DNA from: Botryosphaeria dothidea
Lineage: Eukaryota; Ascomycota; Dothideomycetes; Botryosphaeriales; Botryosphaeriaceae
DNA length: 12,002 nucleotides
Assembly (NCBI GenBank): GCA_011503125.2
Contig: WWBZ02000068.1
Span: 1 to 12,002 of the forward strand
Direction: 5' to 3'
Shown piece after piece: positions 9,701-12,002 of the stretch (position 1 is its first letter; each line of letters begins with the position of its first letter). The translations under genes and the position numbers were made by a program. Under the pieces are notes generated by a model. The model made no database searches. It worked only from the letters and a program-made list of their open reading frames with translations, and had not been told where the DNA came from.

Positions 9701-10966
9701 GCGAGCTGTGGGAGGAGGGCGCCGTGATCGAGGCGTTCAAGGTCGTGCAGGGCGGGCAGTTTCAAGGAGGACGAGCTGACGGCACTCCTCATGGCACCGG
9801 CCGCGATAGAAGGATCGAGCGGGACGCGGTGCCTGAAGGACAACATCTCCGACATCAAGGCCCAGGTGGCGGCCAACCACCGCGGCGCGCAGCTGATCGC
9901 CTCGCTGTACAACGACTACGGCAGGGACGTCGTCAACTTCTACATGGAAGAGGTGCAAGGCGCCGCAGAACTAGCCGTCCGCAACCTGCTGAAGGAGGTG
10001 CACCAGAAGTTCGCGGGCAACAGCCTCGAGGCCACCGACCACATGGACGACGGCACGCCCATCCGGCTGCGCGTCACCATCGACGCGGGCAGCGGCGACG
10101 CGGCCTTCGACTTCAGCGGCACCGGCCCGGAGGCGTACGGCAACTGGAACGCGCCCATCGCCATCACGCACTCGGCCATCATCTTCGCGCTGCGCTGCTT
10201 CGTCACGCACGACATCCCGCTCAACCAGGGCTGCATCCGCCCCATCCGCGTCGTCGTGCCCGACGCCTGCCTGCTCAAGCCCGGCGCCGAGGCCGCCTGC
10301 TGCGCCGGCAACGTGCTGACCTCGCAGCGCATCGTCGACGTCATCTTCCGCGCCTTCGCCGCCAGCGCCGCCAGCCAGGGCTGCATGAACAACCTCACCT
10401 TCGGCATCGACAACGACCCGCAGCGCGGCTTCGGCTACTACGAGACCATCTGCGGCGGCAGCGGGGCCGGGCCGTGGGGCGATGGGACGAGTGGCGTGCA
10501 CACCAACATGACGAATACCCGGATTACGGATCCGGAGATCTTGGAGCGCAGGTATCCTGTGATACTGCGGCGGTTCTGCATCAGGGAGGGGAGCGGTGGG
10601 CGAGGCGAGTATCGTGGTGGCGATGGGATTGTGAGGGATATCGAGTTCTCGGTGCCGATGAAGGTGTCGATTCTGAGCGAGCGGCGCGTCGTGGCGCCGT
10701 ATGGGTTGCACGGCGGTGAGGATGGGGAGCGTGGCCAGAACCTGTGGATCAAGGCAAACGGGCGGGTGCTCAACCTTGGTGGGAAGAATACTGCGAGTGT
10801 TGGCAAGGGAGACAGGGTGGTCATCCAGTCTCCCGGTGGAGGTGGTTGGGGATCCCCGGCGTCGCGGAAGGTGGATGCGTCGAAGAAGGATGGATGCAGC
10901 CGAGAGTTTGTGAGCGTGGGCAACGGCAGCGTGGATATCATTGCTGGCATGGGTCAGTCGGCATAG
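6760..10966 (+). CDS. ATP-dependent 5-oxoprolinase/hydantoinase, fused HyuA-HyuB, frame broken by indels
   Basis: The family hydrolyses cyclic amides (5-oxoproline to glutamate, or hydantoins) using ATP and acts in the cytosol. Seven exons: 6760-6802, 6865-7050, 7105-7405, 7457-7794, 7846-8219, 8272-8409, 8460-10966. Introns are 50-62 nt, GT..AG. Domains: Hydant_A_N from about residue 10 with phosphate-loop DRGGTFTD (split by intron 1); HyuA core with [11 protein letters not shown] (about 324) and [13 protein letters not shown]; HyuA C-terminal [15 protein letters not shown]; HyuB from about 738 ([20 protein letters not shown]) with [17 protein letters not shown] and glycine-rich GGGGWG near 1252. 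Stop TAG 10964-10966. Apparent indels lie near 6910, 6961, 7178, 7466, 7500, 7663, 8279, 9504, 9690 and 9766. Allowing for them gives 1294 aa, the expected fused length. Family assignment is firm. Whether it serves glutathione turnover (as yeast Oxp1) or an N-heterocycle pathway is undecided; its neighbours favour the second weakly. Confidence 0.92.
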
Positions 10967-11094
10967 TGAGATTCAATCTGGGTGTTTTCTGGGATCGTGT
11001 GTGCAGATAGAATTCTAGCAGTATACTAAAGTATAGACGTGATTGGCATTCCGAGAATCCAGGGCTGGGAGTCTTACAATGCGAAAATGCAGCG
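10967..11094. other. Short convergent intergenic region
   Basis: The oxoprolinase and the cysteine hydrolase converge here, with 128 nt between their stop codons. It must hold both 3' UTRs, so the transcripts may overlap. AGTATACTAAAGTATAG near 11019-11035 is AT-rich and contains a small imperfect inverted repeat (TATACT/AGTATA), a possible 3'-end element. Nothing else is recognised. Confidence 0.4.
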
Positions 11095-11682
11095 TCACAA
11101 CGCCTCCATCTCTTGGATTACAGAGTCGGTGCCAACCACCTCGCAGAACTCCTCGTTCAAGCTGGCTAAATGAATGGTATGGAGTGTCTCTGCGTCGAAT
11201 GTCTGCCTTTCAAAGGATTTTCCGTAGGTTGCAGTCGCGTCCTTGACCAGCAAAATGCGGCCCTCACCAACACGCCGAGGTTGGCAGCCATGCGGGTAGT
11301 GGTGCTGACACAGTGATCGGTCGTGAGGCCAACAATGACCAAGTCCGTGATCTGGCGTTCTCGGATGCGGCTTCGAGGTTGGTCCCGATGAAACCGGAAT
11401 TGACATTTTTGGTGAAGGTTAGTTCGCCGGGTTGCGGGGTGGCGTAGGCTGGAAGGCTGCATTGCCCTCGGTAGGGTGCAAGGCCGAGCTCGGGTCTGTG
11501 GAGTGGTGACGGACGTGGAAAATGCTGCCTGGCTCCACAACAGCGCGAAATGCCTCCAGGAGCTTGATGATGTTTGATTCAAAGCCCGGTGTTGACCGCG
11601 AATTCCCCCAATGTGTGGGATGGTTAAATCCTTGCTGGATGTCGATGAGGAGTAGACCGTAGCGTGGAGATGCGGTCGTCAT
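11095..11682 (-). CDS. Isochorismatase-fold cysteine hydrolase, frame broken by indels
   Basis: The superfamily cleaves C-N or ether bonds through an Asp-Lys-Cys triad; members include nicotinamidase, N-carbamoylsarcosine amidase, biuret hydrolase and ureidoacrylate hydrolase. No intron is seen. From the ATG at 11682, GLLLIDIQQGF gives the catalytic Asp (about residue 14), FTKNVNSGFIGTNLE the Lys (about 92), and VGLTTDHCVSTTTRMAANLG the nucleophilic Cys (about 125). ILLVKDATATYGKSF and LHTIHLASLNEEF complete the fold; stop TGA 11095-11097. Three successive frames carry these blocks, changing near 11429-11431, 11368-11371 and 11266-11272, each consistent with one missing base. Together they restore the first frame and give about 196 aa, the usual length. 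The triad is complete, so an active enzyme is expected if the indels are artefacts. Exact substrate is unknown. It converges with the oxoprolinase and has GATA-type motifs upstream. Confidence 0.88.
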
Positions 11683-12002
11683 TTTGTGAAGTGGACAGTT
11701 GCAAATGGAGAGAGTTGAAGATTTTTTGATGATGCTAAAATGTGATGGGAGTTTAGGGACTGACTCATAGACGGCCGGTTTGTCAGCTTCTCCGCATTTC
11801 CAAAGCCCCGTCACGCCCTTTGACAAGTTTTTCTAATCACCGTCGATGATGAGCGTGATACTAAAACCATGTTGCTCCAGGACATCCAAAAACTTGTAGT
11901 GACCATGACTTCTGTTGGAGGCCGCGTGCGGTCATAGATACCTCTTTGTATGATAAGCTATCGGGACTACTCGATCCGTACCGGAATCTTATCTACCCCG
12001 CA
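11683..12002 (-). promoter_or_regulatory. Upstream region of the cysteine hydrolase
   Basis: No gene is supported. The hydrolase frame stays open upstream to 11826 but that stretch shows no family similarity, and GTG/ATG choices there look like chance. Distal bases 11951-11994 hold three GATA-type motifs, described separately. No TATA box or terminator is convincing. Confidence 0.45.
11951..11994. promoter_or_regulatory. Cluster of three GATA-type (HGATAR) motifs
   Basis: TGATAA (11951-11956) is followed head to head by CTATCG (11958-11963, CGATAG on the other strand), giving the inverted pair GATAAGCTATC. A third copy, TTATCT (11989-11994, AGATAA on the minus strand), lies 26 nt further on. 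HGATAR is the binding sequence of AreA/Nit2-type nitrogen regulators. The cluster is about 270-310 nt upstream of the hydrolase ATG on the minus strand. Motifs are short, so function is tentative. Confidence 0.4.

Noticed and set aside
9971..10711. Minus-strand ORF of 246 codons within HyuB
   Set aside because: Antisense shadow of GC-rich codons without any domain.
9607..10719. 370-codon ORF overlapping the HyuB part
   Set aside because: Its first part is a true oxoprolinase segment between two indels (about 9690-9766); the rest is an Arg-rich shadow.
1..11682. Repeat-induced point mutation (RIP) as cause of the broken frames
   Set aside because: Breaks are single-base indels, not C-to-T changes; sequence is not AT-shifted.
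1..12002. Transposon, CRISPR array, tRNA/rRNA or large repeat
   Set aside because: No terminal repeats, transposase or reverse transcriptase motifs, regular spacer arrays or tRNA cloverleaf were seen.

Overview
The window is nuclear DNA of a filamentous ascomycete (Pezizomycotina). Genes are compact and cut by many 49-93 nt introns with GT..AG ends and CTGAC/CTAAT-type branch points. All recognisable proteins have typical fungal architectures. I cannot place it below class level from sequence alone.

Layout: (1) 1-918, +, the 3' part of an MFS transporter (DHA1/YCR023C-like) that starts outside the window. (2) 1491-2115, +, a small three-exon thioredoxin-fold protein of the FMP46/DUF1687 family. 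(3) 2147-3699, +, an allantoate-permease-type (Dal5/ACS family) MFS transporter whose ATG lies only 31 nt after the previous stop codon. (4) 6187-4063, -, a seven-exon Baeyer-Villiger/flavin monooxygenase. (5) 6760-10966, +, a seven-exon fused HyuA-HyuB ATP-dependent hydantoinase/5-oxoprolinase, divergent from the monooxygenase. (6) 11682-11095, -, an isochorismatase-fold cysteine hydrolase, convergent with the oxoprolinase.

Genes 3-6 read as a plausible catabolic neighbourhood. They supply a permease for small carboxylates or ureides, a flavin monooxygenase, an ATP-dependent ring-opening cyclic-amide hydrolase and an amidase-like cysteine hydrolase. The last two enzyme types act in succession in bacterial N-methylhydantoin/creatinine breakdown. 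Three GATA-type motifs sit upstream of the cysteine hydrolase. That these genes form a pathway is inference only.

A striking property is the number of single-base indels, about 22 by my reading. They break the reading frames of genes 1, 4, 5 and 6 while splice sites and protein motifs stay intact. Genes 2 and 3 have none. With each indel accounted for, the coding lengths are multiples of three and give normal family lengths (about 599, 1294 and 196 aa for genes 4, 5 and 6). Sequencing or assembly error explains this better than pseudogene decay. Coordinates below are gene spans; exon limits are given in the evidence.
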